Assembly (NCBI RefSeq): GCF_051955275.1 | Contig: NZ_JBQCGW010000305.1 | Coordinates: 1 to 64,000 of the forward strand | Direction of reading: 5' to 3' | DNA length: 64,000 nucleotides | Source of the DNA: Pseudobacter sp051955275 | GTDB taxonomy: Bacteria > Bacteroidota > Bacteroidia > Chitinophagales > Chitinophagaceae | Shown: positions 63,286 to 64,000 of the stretch, piece by piece | Layout of the letters: every line of letters begins with the position of its first letter | Position numbering within the stretch: position 1 is the stretch's first letter | Translations under genes and position numbers: made by a program | The notes under the pieces: model-generated | Database searches by the model: none | What the model was told of the DNA's origin: nothing | The model's input: only the letters and a program-made list of their open reading frames with translations

Positions 63286-63738
63286 ATGAAAAAAACTACT
63301 CTGGTTGTTCTGTGCCTTTTGGTGTTATCAGTGTGCGCTTTTGCCCAAACTTCCCCTCTTGATTCACTCGCCGCAGTGAAAAAAGAACAGCAAATCCTGA
63401 AAATGAAAGAACGGATCATTGAGTATAGAACCGATTCCCTTAAAGTGGCAACAGACCTTCAGGAAAAACGAATTGAGCTTAATAAACTGAGAGCTGAATC
63501 GCAGAGCCTGGCTGATAAGAATTATGAGCATGCACAAAATCTCCAGCGCGATGCCCATAGCAAAGCTGCTTCCAGAAGAGCGGATAAAGCCAGCAGCGCC
63601 GCCAGGAAAGCCGCTAAAAGAGTAAGGAAGGCTGAAAGCTCCGTGAACTCATCTGAGAAAAAACTCAAAAAACTCAGAAAAAATATCGAGAAAGAAGAAA
63701 AAAGACTTCAAAAACTTACAACTCCAACCAGCAAATAA
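63286..63738 (+). CDS. Small secreted coiled-coil protein
   Basis: A 150-residue protein with a signal peptide ending 'VCAFAQ'. The mature ~128 residues are almost wholly charged alpha helix: 'AAVKKEQQILKMKERIIEYR', then Ala/Lys/Arg-rich 'ADKASSAARKAAKRVRKAES' and a Lys/Glu end 'LKKLRKNIEKEEKRLQKL'. Heptad-like spacing suggests a long coiled coil. The strongly basic C-terminal half could bind cell-wall or acidic polymers. No family recognised. A 266-nt gap upstream follows a terminator, so it has its own promoter, which I could not identify with confidence. Confidence 0.75.
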   Translation: MKKTTLVVLCLLVLSVCAFAQTSPLDSLAAVKKEQQILKMKERIIEYRTDSLKVATDLQEKRIELNKLRAESQSLADKNYEHAQNLQRDAHSKAASRRADKASSAARKAAKRVRKAESSVNSSEKKLKKLRKNIEKEEKRLQKLTTPTSK

Positions 63739-63740
63739 CA

Positions 63741-63935
63741 GCTGTTCTTGATAAGACAGCATTCCCTGTTGGCGAAAACCGGGCAGAAATTTACTGGAAA
63801 AGCGTTACAGCGACTTTACCGACTGGAACCGTTTACCGGCTATGGGAAGGGATTTATTTGCCAATCTGTTCTGGAGCTTTTAGATTTCAGATCACTGGTG
63901 GAGGTCAGGCTTTTTTAATAAACAGCATTACATAA
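63741..63935 (+). pseudogene. Possible 3' remnant of a gene (PA14-like tail)
   Basis: A 65-codon open stretch without a start codon ends in TAA just before a terminator. It translates to 'IYWKSVTATLPTGTVYRLW' and 'SGAFRFQITGGGQAFLINS', which faintly recalls the 'sGtYtFqi..ddgs.l.in' pattern of PA14-type domains. The match is weak and could be chance. Confidence 0.2.
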
Positions 63936-63938
63936 AAA

Positions 63939-63977
63939 GGCCCCTGATAGATTTTCAGAATCCATCAGGGGCGCTTT
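63939..63977 (+). terminator. Intrinsic terminator near the window end
   Basis: GGCCCCTGAT and ATCAGGGGCG arms around a ~13-nt loop (itself partly paired, GATT/AATC), followed by CTTTT. It lies 200 nt past the coiled-coil gene. Confidence 0.75.
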
Positions 63978-64000
63978 TGCGCTATCCCCGTGTCAATTAT

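Noticed and set aside
1..64000. CRISPR arrays, tRNA or rRNA genes, prophage or transposase genes
   Set aside because: Looked for by eye in gaps and on both strands; no regularly spaced repeats, cloverleaf-like segments or transposase/integrase motifs were found.

Overview
The window looks like chromosomal DNA of a Bacteroidota bacterium, most likely a Chitinophagaceae relative (Chitinophaga-like). The signs are four ECF sigma / FecR / SusC / SusD loci whose SusC proteins carry an N-terminal STN domain, SusD lipoproteins, TlpA proteins with a DUF4369-like front, GldA/GldF/GldG-type ABC transporters, weak Shine-Dalgarno sequences and TAnnTTTG-type promoter boxes. No rRNA, tRNA, CRISPR array or recognisable transposase gene was found.

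Layout. 1-2216: the 3' end of a SusC/SusD/TlpA-type locus (partial SusD, then TlpA). 2307-3059: a solitary AAA ATPase. 3110-7580 (minus): a tight three-gene type I export operon (ABC exporter, HlyD-type adaptor, TolC-type channel) facing a TetR regulator at 7721-8401, with a candidate operator between them. 8527-15667: sigma/FecR/SusC/SusD locus 1, ended by a large hairpin. 16064-32371: locus 2, an extended cassette of sigma, FecR, SusC, SusD, lipoprotein, GldA-like ATPase, GldF-GldG fusion, MutS-like A, MutS-like B and a second GldF-GldG fusion. 32468-34654: small unrelated genes (an apparently chimeric secreted protein, a lipid A type acyltransferase, a SnoaL-like protein). 34766-42985: locus 3, sigma/FecR/SusC/SusD/TlpA. 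43145-58350: locus 4, a second copy of the extended cassette, ending in an S41 peptidase instead of a second permease. 58447-63738: an unrecognised secreted protein, a parallel beta-helix protein, a small lipoprotein and a coiled-coil secreted protein.

The standout is the extended cassette, present twice as diverged paralogues in the same gene order. It joins cell-surface signalling (ECF sigma, FecR, STN-SusC), an outer-membrane SusC/SusD importer, a surface-type lipoprotein, an inner-membrane GldA/GldFG-like ABC transporter and two different MutS-like ATPases. The MutS-like proteins have only the core and ATPase parts and no mismatch-recognition domain. Spacing of 5-50 nt through most of the cassette argues for one transcription unit and a shared process. 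I know of no described system with this composition. An envelope uptake or export machine driven by a GldA-type ATPase and a MutS-like heterodimer is my inference.

Other notable structure: three of the four FecR-SusC junctions carry the same hairpin in intrinsic-terminator form on the minus strand, suggesting short antisense RNAs against susC leaders. A 110-bp palindromic element sits between the two mutS-like genes of locus 2, and the matching empty site is preserved in locus 4.
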